Shown: positions 1-10,502, counted from the stretch's first letter. The stretch: 64,000 nucleotides of DNA from Acuticoccus yangtzensis (GCF_001927245.1 NZ_MJUX01000007.1:1-64000); one strand, 5' to 3'. Notes: generated by a model from the sequence alone, not told the origin. A program made the numbers and translations.

Positions 1-111
1 GCTGAGCGAACTGTCACCGCCCTTCGGGATCGCGTCGGCGACGTCCTCCACCTCGTCACCCCCGACGAGGCCCGCGCCTATTTCAGAGCCGCCGGGTATG
101 ACCCGGATTGA
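1..111 (+). CDS. IS630-family transposase, C-terminal end only
   Basis: Frame 1 is open from the window edge to a TGA at 109-111 and gives 36 residues. They end in TPDEARAYFRAAGY, which resembles the extreme C-terminus of IS630-family DDE transposases (a 'TPxExxxYFxxAGY' tail after the catalytic domain). The catalytic DDE residues lie outside the window, so activity cannot be judged. The gene could be intact to the left or a remnant. No inverted repeat could be verified because the left half is missing. The family call rests on this short tail only. Confidence 0.6.
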   Translation, partial: AERTVTALRDRVGDVLHLVTPDEARAYFRAAGYDPD

Positions 112-312
112 GCGCGAAGTGCTCTAGGGCGTTGACCTGCTCATCGTAACGCCTGGGATAAGGGTCGAGGCGGGGCCGCTGGTGGGCAGGGAGCGCGGCG
201 TCCGTCGTTCGGGCGGGAGGCGGGCCCGGCGAAGGCTCGTACCGAAACACGGCAGGTCCCGCACATCGTGGGGTCGGGGCAGGTCGTCGCGCGGCCGAGA
301 CATCCGTCAATG

Positions 313-347
313 AAAAGCCCCGCGCCGGAGGCCGGGGCGGGGCTTTC
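313..347 (-). terminator. Rho-independent terminator of the GPR-like gene
   Basis: An inverted repeat pairs AAAGCCCCGC with GCGGGGCTTT around a GC-rich loop. On the minus strand it is followed by a short T-rich run (ggggctttt). It lies about 50 bases after the stop of the minus-strand giant gene. The rest of 112-397 shows no gene. Confidence 0.65.
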
Positions 348-397
348 GTCGTCGTCGTGGAGGGGCGGCCCCGCCGCAGCGCGGCGGGGGCGCCGGT

Positions 398-3300
398 TCA
401 GCTCAGGCGGCCGGAGGCGTGGGCGAGCAGCGTGTAGAGTTTGCCGTCCTCGCCGAGGAGCACGTCGCGGGTGCGGCGGCCGGACGGGTCCATCTGCGCC
501 GACTCGGTCAGCATCTCCTCGAAATCGTCGACGAACTGGTCGACGGCGCCGCGGAAGTCACGGTCGCGCTGGTAGCGGCGCCGCGCATCCTCGAAGGCCT
601 GCGCGCCCTCGGAGGTGTAGACCTGCCGCGTGAACACCTGCCGGTCACCGCGATTGAAGCGGCTCCAGAGGTCGCGATAGGTGGTGTCGTCGATCGCCCG
701 GCCGGCCACCGCGGTAAAGCGGGAGATGGCGGCGTCGAGTGGCAGGGCTGCGGCGTCCGGCTCGTCCACCGGCGGCTCGCCGCGGCGCATCAGCCCGTTC
801 ATCCAGCCGCCGTTCTCACGCTCGGCCGAGGTGGAGCCGAAGCGGCTGCGCGCACCGGGCTCGGCCCGATCCTCGCGCCGCGGCTCGGCCATGCGGGCCT
901 CCGAGAGGCGCGGCTCGGCCATCCGCGTTTCGGCCATGCGCGTCTCCGAAAGGCGGCTGGTGCGGCGGTAGCCGGCGTCGCGCGCCGCGGGGTCGGCGAG
1001 GGCCGTACCGCCGGAATGGCGCGGCGCGGCCTCGCTCGCCGCGGCGTGGCGGGCGACGATGCTGCCCAGCTCACGCACCGCGTCGAGCTGTTCGGTCACG
1101 GCGCGGCGCAGCGCCTCGGCGTTCTGCATCGTCTCCTCGGGAAGCTCGAAGACCGAGCGCGCCAGGGCGCTGCGGGTCGACTCGAACTCGTCCTGCACCT
1201 CCCGGGCGGACTTGCGCATCTCGGTCGTGGCCGTCTGGAAGCGCTCGGCCACAGCCTGCAGCGCGTCCACCATCTCCGCGGCGATCGCCTCGTGGGAGAT
1301 GCGCATGTTCTCGCGGATCCGCTCGGCATCGCTGGAGGCCGCCTCGTGCAGCGCTTCGAGCTGCGGGGCGACGGCTCGCGACGCCTCGTCCAGCGTGCGC
1401 TCCAGAAGGAGGCGCGCGGCGTGGACCCGCTCCTCGGTCTGGCCGAGCTGCTCGTCGACACGCTGGGTGAAGGTGCGCGTCAACGTGTCGACCTGCTCGG
1501 ACTTGTCGGCCAGAAGCTCGGCGAGCTGCTCCAGCGCACGGGTACGCTCTTCGACGCGCGCGTCGAAGGCCCCCGCATCGTCACCGAAGCGGTTGACGGT
1601 GGTGGCGAGGAACTGGCTGTCCCGCTCGATGCGCTCGGCGATGGACGACAGATCGCCCAGCGCGGAGGCGGCGGCCTCGCGCAGCGCCTCGGCCTGACGG
1701 GTCATCTCGTCGCCGGTGCGCTGGGTGTCGCTGAGGGCGGACTGCACCACGTCGCGCAGCGCCTCGCCGCGGGTGGACAGGTTGTTCTCCATGTCGGCGA
1801 GGGTCATGCCGACGGACGACAGCATGTCGTGCAGCGCCGTGTTGGTCGCCTGGACCTTGCCGAGCGTGCCGCCGAGCTCGTCGATCAGCGCGGTGTGCGT
1901 CTCGCGCAGCTCGGCGATGGCACCGGCGCCGCGCTCGGCGAGCTGGGCCAGGAACTCGTCGCCGTGCTCCTCGATGACGGCGCGCAGCTGGCCGAGCGAC
2001 TCGGACGCGTCGTTGGCCACCTGACGCATCGCGGCGGAGGTGCGATCGCCCTCCTCCGACAAGGCGTCGTGGGCGATCGACATCGTCTCGGTGATCTTCC
2101 GGCGCGTCTCGTCCGAGTGCTCGGTGATCATGGCCAGGAGCTGGTCCATGGTCTCGATCATGGCCTGGCGCATGTGGCTGCCGCCGGAGGCGACCTCGCC
2201 GGACATGTTGGCCATGGTCTCGGACAGCATCCGGTTGACGGAGGTCGTCTCCTCGGAGAGCTGCACCGAGATGTCCTGCATCGGCTCCAGGATGTCGCGG
2301 CGGGCCGATTCCACCACCGCCTTCAGCGCGTCCTGGGCGAGCGCGCCGCCTTCGGACAGGCCGTCGGCCACGGTCTGCGTCGCCTCGCGGGACATGATGG
2401 CGATCTCTTCCAGCCGCGTGGCGAAAGCCTCGTTGATGGCGGCCTGGCCGTCGGACAGCGCCTCGGAGATGGTGCGCGCCCGCTCCAGCAGAGCGTCGGA
2501 CACCCGCTCGACACGGCCGTCCAGCGCCTCGTCCATGGCGTCCATCCGCTCGGTCAGCACGTGGCTGATCTCGCTGGCGTGGGTGGTCAGGGCCGAGACG
2601 ATCTGCACCGAGCGTTCGTTCATCAGCTCGTCGAAGCGGCCGATGGCAGTGGTCAGCTCGGCGGCGATCGGAACCGCGCGCTCGTCGAGGATGCCCGACA
2701 GACGAACGATGTCGCCCGAGATGGTGTCGCGCATCGTGTCCATGCGGGCGGCGAAGGCCTGCGTCTCGGTATCGAAGGCGCCGACGAGCTGGTCGATGCG
2801 GTCGCCCACGGTGCGCTCGGTCTGGTCGGCGGTGTCGAGCACCACCTTCTCCAGCCGGCCCGACTGCTCGACGATCACGCCGCTATAGCGGTCGATGCCG
2901 TCTTCCATCGTGGTGCGCATCTCTTCGATCTGCGCGCCGAGGCGTTCGCGGGTACCGTCGGAGGTTTCCGCCAGCAACTGCTCCAGCCGCTCGATGTTGG
3001 TGGTGATGATGCCGGCGAAGTTCTCGATCCCGTCGGTCATGAAGACGCGGACCTCGTCGATCGGCGCCTGCAGCGAGGACTGGACGTTCTCGGACGTCAT
3101 CGTCAGCAGCGATTCCAGGCGCTCCGACTGGTCGCGCACGATGGAGGCGTAGTTGTCGACTCCGTTGTCGAGGGTGACGCGGATGGTGTCCATCCGATCG
3201 TTGAAGACGCGGGTCTGATCGTCCGACGTCGAGGTCAGCATGTCTTCCAGGCGGCTCGTCGCGTCGGTGAACATCTCGCCGAGGCGGCCGGTGGAGCCGG

Positions 3301-6300
3301 TGATCATGTCGCCCATCTCGCCGGTCGAGGTGCCGAGCAGCGAGACGAGGCGGCCGGCATTTTCCGACAGCGTGGCCTCGAACCGGCCCGCCGAGTCGGC
3401 GATCATCATGTTGAAGCGCTCCATCTCGCCATCGAACGAGATGCGGATGGCGTCGGAGCGGTCGGCGATCAGGTCGGCGACGCGGCTGGCCGAGTCGTTG
3501 ATCTGCTCGGCCGCCTCCTCGCCGCGAAGCGCGACGGCGGCGGCGATCTCGCGCCCGGCCTCGGCCAGCGAGGCGGCGAGCGCCCCGGTCTGCTCACGCA
3601 TGTCGGAGGAGACGCCTTCGACGGCGGCGGTGAGGTCGCCCTTCACCGCGTCGGTGTGGTGGCGCAGCGAGCCTTGGAAGGCGTCGGTCGATTCACGCAG
3701 CGTGTTGTCGAGCGCTGTTCCCTCTTCGATGATCGCCCGCTCGATGCGGCCGGCGACGGTCTCGATCCGGGTGGCGAGCTGGCCGCCCTCGTCGCTGATC
3801 GTGCCGGTCAGCATCGCCTGAACGTCGGTCATGCGGTCGGCGAAGGCCTCGGCACGCAGGCCGAAGTCTTCCACCAGCGAGGTGCCGGAGCCGGCGATGA
3901 TGTCGGCCACGCGGTCCACCTCGGAGGTGATGCGCTCGACGATCTCGTCCGTGCGGGTGGCGAGCGTGTTGCCCGCCTGCTCGGTGCCGGTGGTGAAGGT
4001 GGTCTCAAGCGCCTCGCCGAACTCCGTCAACGTCACGCGGAAGGCGTCCGCATGGCGCATGAAGTTGGCTTCGAGCTCGCTTTGGCGCTCCTTCAGAAGC
4101 TCCTCGGACCGGTCGGCCTGGGCGAGCAGCGTGCCGGAGAGCGAGTTGGAGGTGTTGGTGATGGAGTCGGTCAGGCGGTCGCCCAGCGCGTTGATGGACG
4201 CTTCGATCTGGTCGATCTGCGTGAACACCGAATCGTGCATCTGCGTCGACGCGGCGGAGATGGTCTCCGTCATGCGGTCGCCGAGCTGGCCGAGGCGGCC
4301 CTCCACCTCTTCGATGCGCCCGCCGAAGGTGTCGAGCATCGAGGTCGTCGTCTGCTGAACCGTGCCGGTGAGGGCGTCGGCGAGGGCGGACAGGCGGCTC
4401 TCCATGTCGTCCACCTGCATGGTGATCGCGGAGGTGAAGCCGTTGGAGGCGGTGACGACGACGTCGGTCACACGGTCGCCGAGGCTCCCGAGCGTCGACT
4501 CGAGCTGGTCGGCGTGTGTGACGAGGCTGTCCGTCATCTGGTGCGAGGAGGCGCCGATGATGTCGGTCAGGCGTTCGCCCAGCGCGCCGAGGGTGGACGT
4601 CACCTGGTCGACCTGCATGGCGAGCTGCTGCGTCAGGTCCTCGGAGGCGGTGGAGATGGTGCCGGACGCGACGGTCGATGTCTGGGCGATGGTGGCGTCC
4701 AGCTCGCCGATTTTCAGCTCCAGCGTCTCGACCAGGCGGGCGGCGGTGTCGCCGAGGCGGTCGTCCACGGTCTGGGCCGAGAGGGTGACGTTCTCCACCA
4801 CGCGGTTGGCGGTGGAGTTCACCTCACGCTCCATGACGCCGAGGCGCTCGTTCATGGTGTCGGTGATGTGGCGCGAGGCCCCGTCGACACGCTCGTCGAT
4901 CTCGCTGAGGCGCGTCTCGATCATGCCGGCGATGCGGGTCGCGGCGTCGGTCAGCGTGGTGTCGAGGTGGCTGAGGGAGCCGCCGACGACGCCGGACAGG
5001 CGCTCGCCCGACTCGGCCATGCGGGTGACCACCACGTCGAGCCGGTCGCCGATCTGCGTTTCCAGCGTATGCGAGGCGGTGACGAGGGTGGACTCGATGC
5101 CCGCGAGGCGCTCGTCCACCGTGGTGACGACCTCGTCAGACGCCTTGGACAGCGTCTCGTTGATCGACGAGAGCTGCACCGTGAAGGTGTCGTTCAGCTC
5201 GGCGTTGATGCGCTGCATCGTCTCGGTCACCGCGCCGGCCTTCTCGCCGATATTCTCGGTCAGCGTGGCGGCGGTGCGGGTCAGCATGTCGGACGAGTTG
5301 CCGAGACGGGTCTCCACAGTCTCGATCAGCGCGCGGGAGGCGCGTTCCAGCGTGGAATCCATCCCCTGCATGGAGGAATCGACCAGCGAGGCGAAGGTTT
5401 CCGACGCGCCGGTGACGATGTTGTCGAGCGATTCCATCCGGTCGTCGACCATCCCCGAGAAGCGCTCGGTGGCGTAGGAGACGGACGTGTCGATGGCGTT
5501 GACGCGGTCTTCGACGACGTTGGAGAGACGTTCGGCGGACATCGTGATCGTCGTCTCGAGCGCGCCCATCTTGTCGGCGACGGTCACGTCGAACCCGCCG
5601 GAGGCTTCGGCAAGCGTCGCGTTGATCTCGCTGAGCTTGGAGTCGAGCGTGACCGAGAGCGAGGTGTTGACCTCGCCGATCGCCGTCGACACCTGATCGC
5701 CCGCGCTCATGAGGATCTTCGTCACCTCCTCGGCGCGCTCCAGTACCGTGTCGGCCATGGTGGAGCCGGTGTTGGCGAAGGAATCCGTCATCGCCACGGT
5801 GCGGTCGGCGAGGCTGTCGACCAGCTCCTGGCCGACGCGGCCGAACTCGTCGGTGATCTCTTTCGACTGGCCGGCGATGGAATCGATGAGGATGTCGGCG
5901 GTGGAGCGGATCGTCTCGGTCGCGGACCCGGCCTCGGCCTGCAGCGAGCCGACGAGATATTCGGCGGTGGTGCGGATCGTCTCGACGGTCTGTCCGGTCT
6001 CCGAATGGAGCGAGCCCGTCAGCGCCTCGGTGGCCGATTTCACGGCGGCGACGGTGGCGTCGGACTGGGTCGACAGGACGTCGATGAGGGCGGTGACGTA
6101 GCCTTCGACGGCGGCGGCCTGGGCCTCGGATGCGGTGGCGAGTTGCTCGCCCACCTGGTCGCCCCGCTCGGTCAGCGTGCGGGTCAACGCCTCGGAGCGT
6201 TCCGACAGACGGGTGACGTAGGATTCGCCCGTCGTCGTCAGCGCGCCCAGCAGGTTGTCGCCGGACGCCTTCAGGTCGCCGACGATGCGTTCCGATTCCG

Positions 6301-7315
6301 ACTGGATCGCCTGGCCGATGATGCTGGTGGTGTCGCTGAGCTTGGTGGAGACGACCTCCTGCAGCTCGTTGACGAGGACGGCGAGGCCGGATTTCGCGGT
6401 CTCCAGCTCGTCGCGCATGCGGTCTGAGTTGGCCATCAGCGTCTCGCGCTCGGCCACCAGCTCCTCGAACAAGGCGCGGATCTTCGCTTCGTGGTCGCCG
6501 TAGGAGCGTTCAAGTGCCGCGACCTCGCGGTGAACGAGGACCTCCAGCTCGGAGGCGCGTTCCAGCGCCTGCTCGATCCCGGCCGACATGCCGGCGACCT
6601 CGCGGCGGATCGCCTGGCCGATGTTGGCGACGCCTTCGGAGGCGTTGATCTCAGGCTCGGTGAGGCGCTGGGCGATCGTCGTCATGGCGCTCGACGTGGC
6701 GCGAAGCTCTTCGGACCGGCGGGCGAGGAAGCCGACCATCATGAACAGGAGGACCGGCCCGACTACCGCGCCGAGGATGGCGTAGGCGCCCGGCGAGGAG
6801 AGGAAGGACATCATCCCGTCCGCGGCGATCTCGGCCGCCGCGATCAACCCGCCGATGGCCGCCCAGGCGATGGAGGCGATGACGGAGAAAGACACGGCGG
6901 TCAGACCGCGGCGACGACCGGCACGCTCGGCATCCTCGAAGCGGCGGCGGTCGTCGTTGGCGGCGGCCTGCTGTTTGGCGAGGGCGCGGTTGCGGCGGCG
7001 GCGCGGCCGTGCGGGCCCCTCCTCCGGCGCGTCGTTGGCCGGGGCCAGCGCCTCGGCGTCGGACTCAAGCTCCGGCTCAGGATGGAAGCCGATCATCGGC
7101 ACATCGCCCGCGCCCCGGTCGGCCGCCTCGTCCGGCGTGGTGCCGGAGAGGGAGGATTCCAGCCCGGACGCGAGATCGTCCGATCCGTCCTCCCTGCCGT
7201 CCGTCCTATCGTCCGCCGTGTCGAGATCGAACTTCAGCGCCTCTTCGACCGCGGACAGGGCCGCGTCGGCCGGGTCCGAGTCCGAGGAAGCCTTACGGTG
7301 CGGGTCTATCGCCAT
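398..7315 (-). CDS. Giant coiled-coil membrane protein, GROWTH POLE RING (GPR)-like
   Basis: This is a 2305-residue protein. Residues 1-100 are acidic and disordered, followed by a basic patch (RPRRRRNR, about 103-110). Two hydrophobic segments lie at about 138-163 and 176-198. About 1750 residues of apolipoprotein-like amphipathic helix repeats follow (recurring patterns such as DRxxxLxxxxxxA). After this come a charged stretch of five-residue repeats (MAEPR/LSETR type, coded near 860-960) and a compact C-terminal domain of about 130 residues. Size and layout match GPR of Agrobacterium, a membrane-tethered protein that forms a ring at the growing pole and is needed for polar growth. The start at 7315 is preferred over an ATG at 7321, because AAGG sits 8 bases before the former and only 2 before the latter. 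Very long open antisense frames here come from codon bias. An alternative is a generic kinesin-like or antigen-like coiled-coil annotation. Family assignment is by architecture, not alignment. Confidence 0.8.
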   Translation of the reverse strand: MAIDPHRKASSDSDPADAALSAVEEALKFDLDTADDRTDGREDGSDDLASGLESSLSGTTPDEAADRGAGDVPMIGFHPEPELESDAEALAPANDAPEEGPARPRRRRNRALAKQQAAANDDRRRFEDAERAGRRRGLTAVSFSVIASIAWAAIGGLIAAAEIAADGMMSFLSSPGAYAILGAVVGPVLLFMMVGFLARRSEELRATSSAMTTIAQRLTEPEINASEGVANIGQAIRREVAGMSAGIEQALERASELEVLVHREVAALERSYGDHEAKIRALFEELVAERETLMANSDRMRDELETAKSGLAVLVNELQEVVSTKLSDTTSIIGQAIQSESERIVGDLKASGDNLLGALTTTGESYVTRLSERSEALTRTLTERGDQVGEQLATASEAQAAAVEGYVTALIDVLSTQSDATVAAVKSATEALTGSLHSETGQTVETIRTTAEYLVGSLQAEAGSATETIRSTADILIDSIAGQSKEITDEFGRVGQELVDSLADRTVAMTDSFANTGSTMADTVLERAEEVTKILMSAGDQVSTAIGEVNTSLSVTLDSKLSEINATLAEASGGFDVTVADKMGALETTITMSAERLSNVVEDRVNAIDTSVSYATERFSGMVDDRMESLDNIVTGASETFASLVDSSMQGMDSTLERASRALIETVETRLGNSSDMLTRTAATLTENIGEKAGAVTETMQRINAELNDTFTVQLSSINETLSKASDEVVTTVDERLAGIESTLVTASHTLETQIGDRLDVVVTRMAESGERLSGVVGGSLSHLDTTLTDAATRIAGMIETRLSEIDERVDGASRHITDTMNERLGVMEREVNSTANRVVENVTLSAQTVDDRLGDTAARLVETLELKIGELDATIAQTSTVASGTISTASEDLTQQLAMQVDQVTSTLGALGERLTDIIGASSHQMTDSLVTHADQLESTLGSLGDRVTDVVVTASNGFTSAITMQVDDMESRLSALADALTGTVQQTTTSMLDTFGGRIEEVEGRLGQLGDRMTETISAASTQMHDSVFTQIDQIEASINALGDRLTDSITNTSNSLSGTLLAQADRSEELLKERQSELEANFMRHADAFRVTLTEFGEALETTFTTGTEQAGNTLATRTDEIVERITSEVDRVADIIAGSGTSLVEDFGLRAEAFADRMTDVQAMLTGTISDEGGQLATRIETVAGRIERAIIEEGTALDNTLRESTDAFQGSLRHHTDAVKGDLTAAVEGVSSDMREQTGALAASLAEAGREIAAAVALRGEEAAEQINDSASRVADLIADRSDAIRISFDGEMERFNMMIADSAGRFEATLSENAGRLVSLLGTSTGEMGDMITGSTGRLGEMFTDATSRLEDMLTSTSDDQTRVFNDRMDTIRVTLDNGVDNYASIVRDQSERLESLLTMTSENVQSSLQAPIDEVRVFMTDGIENFAGIITTNIERLEQLLAETSDGTRERLGAQIEEMRTTMEDGIDRYSGVIVEQSGRLEKVVLDTADQTERTVGDRIDQLVGAFDTETQAFAARMDTMRDTISGDIVRLSGILDERAVPIAAELTTAIGRFDELMNERSVQIVSALTTHASEISHVLTERMDAMDEALDGRVERVSDALLERARTISEALSDGQAAINEAFATRLEEIAIMSREATQTVADGLSEGGALAQDALKAVVESARRDILEPMQDISVQLSEETTSVNRMLSETMANMSGEVASGGSHMRQAMIETMDQLLAMITEHSDETRRKITETMSIAHDALSEEGDRTSAAMRQVANDASESLGQLRAVIEEHGDEFLAQLAERGAGAIAELRETHTALIDELGGTLGKVQATNTALHDMLSSVGMTLADMENNLSTRGEALRDVVQSALSDTQRTGDEMTRQAEALREAAASALGDLSSIAERIERDSQFLATTVNRFGDDAGAFDARVEERTRALEQLAELLADKSEQVDTLTRTFTQRVDEQLGQTEERVHAARLLLERTLDEASRAVAPQLEALHEAASSDAERIRENMRISHEAIAAEMVDALQAVAERFQTATTEMRKSAREVQDEFESTRSALARSVFELPEETMQNAEALRRAVTEQLDAVRELGSIVARHAAASEAAPRHSGGTALADPAARDAGYRRTSRLSETRMAETRMAEPRLSEARMAEPRREDRAEPGARSRFGSTSAERENGGWMNGLMRRGEPPVDEPDAAALPLDAAISRFTAVAGRAIDDTTYRDLWSRFNRGDRQVFTRQVYTSEGAQAFEDARRRYQRDRDFRGAVDQFVDDFEEMLTESAQMDPSGRRTRDVLLGEDGKLYTLLAHASGRLS

Positions 7316-7427
7316 GATCATCGCCTTGATCGAACGCTACGCGGGTGGAGGCAGGATCGCCGTCCCTTACGAGTGGCTGAAATGCCACGCTTTGACACAA
7401 ACCGGCCAGCGCGGCCGAGTCAAAACG

Positions 7428-7442
7428 TTAATGCTTTGCTAA
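7428..7442. promoter_or_regulatory. CtrA-like box upstream of the GPR-like gene
   Basis: TTAA-N7-CTAA is one mismatch from the alphaproteobacterial CtrA consensus TTAA-N7-TTAA. It lies in the AT-richer 339-base gap (7322-7660) between the divergent GPR-like and ferredoxin genes, about 115 bases before the GPR-like start. A cell-cycle link would suit a polar growth protein, but a single near-match is weak evidence. No other convincing element was seen in this gap. Confidence 0.3.
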
Positions 7443-7528
7443 TGCCACACCCGCTTGGCGTGTACAAGGAAGTGTGACTTCCGAGCATCACTTTGGTTAA
7501 TTCTGGTATTTGTTGAAAATTGCAGTGA

Positions 7529-7980
<452 letters not shown>

Positions 7981-7981
<1 letters not shown>

Positions 7982-8736
7982 TGCCCACCTTCGTCAGCGA
8001 CGGCGTCACCCTCGCCTACGCCGACGAGGGCGAAGGCGCACCCGTCATCCTGATCCACGGTTTCGCCTCCAACATGAAGGTGAACTGGGCCAACACGACG
8101 TGGGTCTCGACCATCGTGCGGTCCGGCCGCCGCGCCATCCGCATCGACAATCGCGGCCACGGCGAGTCTGAGAAGCTCTACGATCCGGACCAGTACCGCA
8201 CCGACCTCATGGGCGCCGACGCCATCCGCCTGATGGACCACCTCGGCCTCGAGACGGCGACCCTGTTCGGCTACTCCATGGGGGCGCGCATCGCCGCCTT
8301 CGCCACCCTTGGCGCGCCCGAACGGGTCTCCGCGCTCATCCTGTCCGGCATGGCCGCCAGCCTCGTCGACGGGCACGCGGGCTCCGAGAAGATCGTCGGC
8401 GCGCTCGAGGCCCGCTCGCGCGACGACGTCACCGACCCCCAGGCCCTCACCTACCGCGTCTTCGCCGAGCAGACCGGCAGCGACCTTTCCGCCCTCGCCG
8501 CCTGCATCAAGGCCTCTCGCCAGACGCTGAGCGCTGCGGACGTCTCCGCCATCGCCTGCCCCACCCTCGTCGTCGCGGGCGAGAAGGACGACGTTTCGGG
8601 CGCCGTCGAGCCGCTCACGGCGCTGATCCCCGGCGCCGAGGGCGTCACGCTGCCGGGCAAGGACCACATGACCGCCGTCGGCGACCGCGGCCACAAGGCG
8701 GTGGTAACCGACTTCCTGGACCGGCACGGCCTCTGA
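7981..8736 (+). CDS. Alpha/beta-fold hydrolase
   Basis: A 251-residue alpha/beta hydrolase. It shows the oxyanion HG motif (ILIHGFASN), the DNRGHGES turn, the nucleophile elbow GYSMG, the acid region VVAGEKDDVSG and the catalytic His in GKDHM, so the Ser-Asp-His triad appears complete. It resembles 3-oxoadipate enol-lactonase and esterase-like members; the substrate is unknown. Its start overlaps the ferredoxin stop by one base. A longer open frame from 7777 merely overlaps the ferredoxin and is not used. Confidence 0.9.
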
Positions 8737-8853
8737 CCGGTCTCGCCTTTCCGCGGCACCCCGCGACCATCGCCTCACGATCACGCGATTGAATTTGTCT
8801 CCCCGCTGTGCGTGTCTATCTCGTGGGGGCGAAACCAGAGCCAGGAGTTGGCC

Positions 8854-9669
8854 ATGAGCGAGGCACTTGCCGCAAAGCTGGTCGAACACGACCCCGTGTG
8901 GCGCCGGATCTGCATCGAAGGCGAAAAGATCGCCGACCGTGAGCCCGCTCTGGCCGGATTCGTCCGCGCCACGGTGCTGGACCAGGCCTCGCTGGAGGAC
9001 GCGATCGCCGAGCGCGTTGCGACCCGCATTGCCGATCCGGCACTCGGCGCCACCCACATCCGCCACGCCTTCCGCGACGCGCTGGAGGATGATCCGACGC
9101 TCGCCGAGGTCTTCCGCTCTGACCTCGTCGCCGTGCTCGATCGTGACGCGGCGTGTGAACGGCTGATCGAGCCGCTTCTCTACTTCAAAGGCTTCCACGC
9201 CCTCGCCGCCCACCGCGTCGCCCACTCCATGTGGACCCGCGGCCGGCGCGACTTCGCGCTGATGATGCAGTCCGCCATCTCCGCCTGCCTGCAGGTCGAC
9301 ATCCACCCCCAGGTGCCGATGGGGCGCGGCATCTTCATCGACCACGCGACCGCCGTCGTCATCGGCCAGACCGCCACCTTGGGGGACGACGTGTCGATCC
9401 TTCAGGGCGTCACCCTGGGCGGCACCGGCAAAACGGGGGGCGACCGTCACCCGAAGATCGCGTCGGGGGTCCTCATCGGCGCCGGCGCCAAGGTGCTCGG
9501 CAATTTCGAGATCGGCCGTTGCTCGCGCATCGCGGCCGGGTCGGTGGTCCTCTCCGCCGTGCCGCCGAATACCACTGTGGCGGGCGTTCCGGCGCGGGTG
9601 GTCGGCACCGGCAACTGCCCCGATCCATCCCGCTCCATGGACCAGATCCTGGCCGAAGAGCCCCGCTGA
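8854..9669 (+). CDS. cysE: Serine O-acetyltransferase
   Basis: A 271-residue enzyme that makes O-acetylserine from serine and acetyl-CoA, the first step of cysteine synthesis. The N-terminal helical domain (about 1-140, with FKGFHALAAHRVAHSMW) is followed by a left-handed beta-helix of hexapeptide repeats. The repeats contain the catalytic region GIFIDHATAVVIGQTA and the loop GGTGKTGGDRHPKI. Length matches classical CysE. CAGGAG lies 6 bases before the ATG at 8854; an upstream in-frame ATG at 8812 lacks such a site. It appears to be a single-gene unit. Confidence 0.96.
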   Translation: MSEALAAKLVEHDPVWRRICIEGEKIADREPALAGFVRATVLDQASLEDAIAERVATRIADPALGATHIRHAFRDALEDDPTLAEVFRSDLVAVLDRDAACERLIEPLLYFKGFHALAAHRVAHSMWTRGRRDFALMMQSAISACLQVDIHPQVPMGRGIFIDHATAVVIGQTATLGDDVSILQGVTLGGTGKTGGDRHPKIASGVLIGAGAKVLGNFEIGRCSRIAAGSVVLSAVPPNTTVAGVPARVVGTGNCPDPSRSMDQILAEEPR

Positions 9670-9899
9670 CGCGCGCGAGGGGCGCGCCGTGATCGGCACT
9701 GCCCCTCCGCGGTCCCCGCCCGTCCTCCGGCGGCGTCCTCACTCTTCCCGTTGCCCTTCAAGAAACTGCGTGCTTTAGCCTTATCCGTCATAGCGGCGCG
9801 GCCGGCTGGGCGCTCCTGTGCCGGGTGCGCCATCCATGGCCGGCCAGCGCGGACGACAACCGTGTTCCGGGGCCGCCGCCCCGCCCTGAGGAGAGGACT

Positions 9900-10502
9900 A
9901 TGCGCAACCCCACCCACCACGGCGTGCTGACCGACGCCTTCGGCCCCACCTCCGGCACGGCGCTCCGTCTCAAGGAGCTCGCCCTCGTCGCGCTCGGCGT
10001 CGCAGCGCTCGCCATCACCGCCAAGATGCGCGTGCCGATGTGGCCTGTCCCCATCACCATGCAGACGTTCACGGTCTTCGTCATCGGCGCCGCCTACGGC
10101 ACCCGTCTCGGCGTCGGCACGGTGCTCGCCTACCTCGCCATCGGTGCCCTGGGCGCCGACGTCTTCACCAGCTCCAGCGCCACCGCAAACGGCCTTGCCT
10201 ACATGACCGGGCCGACGCTCGGCTACCTCGTCGGTTTCGTCGCCGCGGCCGGCATCGTCGGCACGCTGGCGCAGCGCGGCTGGGACGTGTCGATCGGCAA
10301 GATGGCGCTGGCCGTGGCGCTCGGCACCGCCGCCGTCTATGCGTGCGGGCTGTCGTGGATGGCGGCGCTCTTCGCTGCCGACAAGGGGATGGGCTGGGTG
10401 CTGCAATATGGCATGGTCAACTTCCTCCCCGGCGACGCGCTGAAGCTGGCGCTTGCGGCCACGCTGGTCCCCGCGGTCGCCCGGCTCGCCCGCAAAGGCT
10501 GA
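9900..10502 (+). CDS. bioY: Biotin transporter BioY (ECF S component)
   Basis: A 200-residue integral membrane protein with about six hydrophobic segments. It has the BioY signature region KMRVPMWPVPITMQTFTVF and the G/A-rich helix TRLGVGTVLAYLAIGALG. BioY binds biotin with high affinity, alone or with the ECF module BioMN. No bioM or bioN is adjacent, so it is either a solitary BioY or uses a module coded elsewhere. GAGGAGAGGA just before 9900 fixes the start. No BioR-type box (TTATMKATAA) was found upstream. Confidence 0.95.
   Translation: MRNPTHHGVLTDAFGPTSGTALRLKELALVALGVAALAITAKMRVPMWPVPITMQTFTVFVIGAAYGTRLGVGTVLAYLAIGALGADVFTSSSATANGLAYMTGPTLGYLVGFVAAAGIVGTLAQRGWDVSIGKMALAVALGTAAVYACGLSWMAALFAADKGMGWVLQYGMVNFLPGDALKLALAATLVPAVARLARKG

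Noticed and set aside
419-6427. A 2002-residue plus-strand open frame
   Set aside because: It lies wholly opposite the giant coiled-coil gene. Its His/Gly/Arg-rich composition is what GC-rich codon bias gives on the complement, and it has no domain or start signal.
9670-9899. Possible BioR operator before bioY
   Set aside because: The only similar string (TTATCCGTCATAG) does not fit the TTATMKATAA palindrome.
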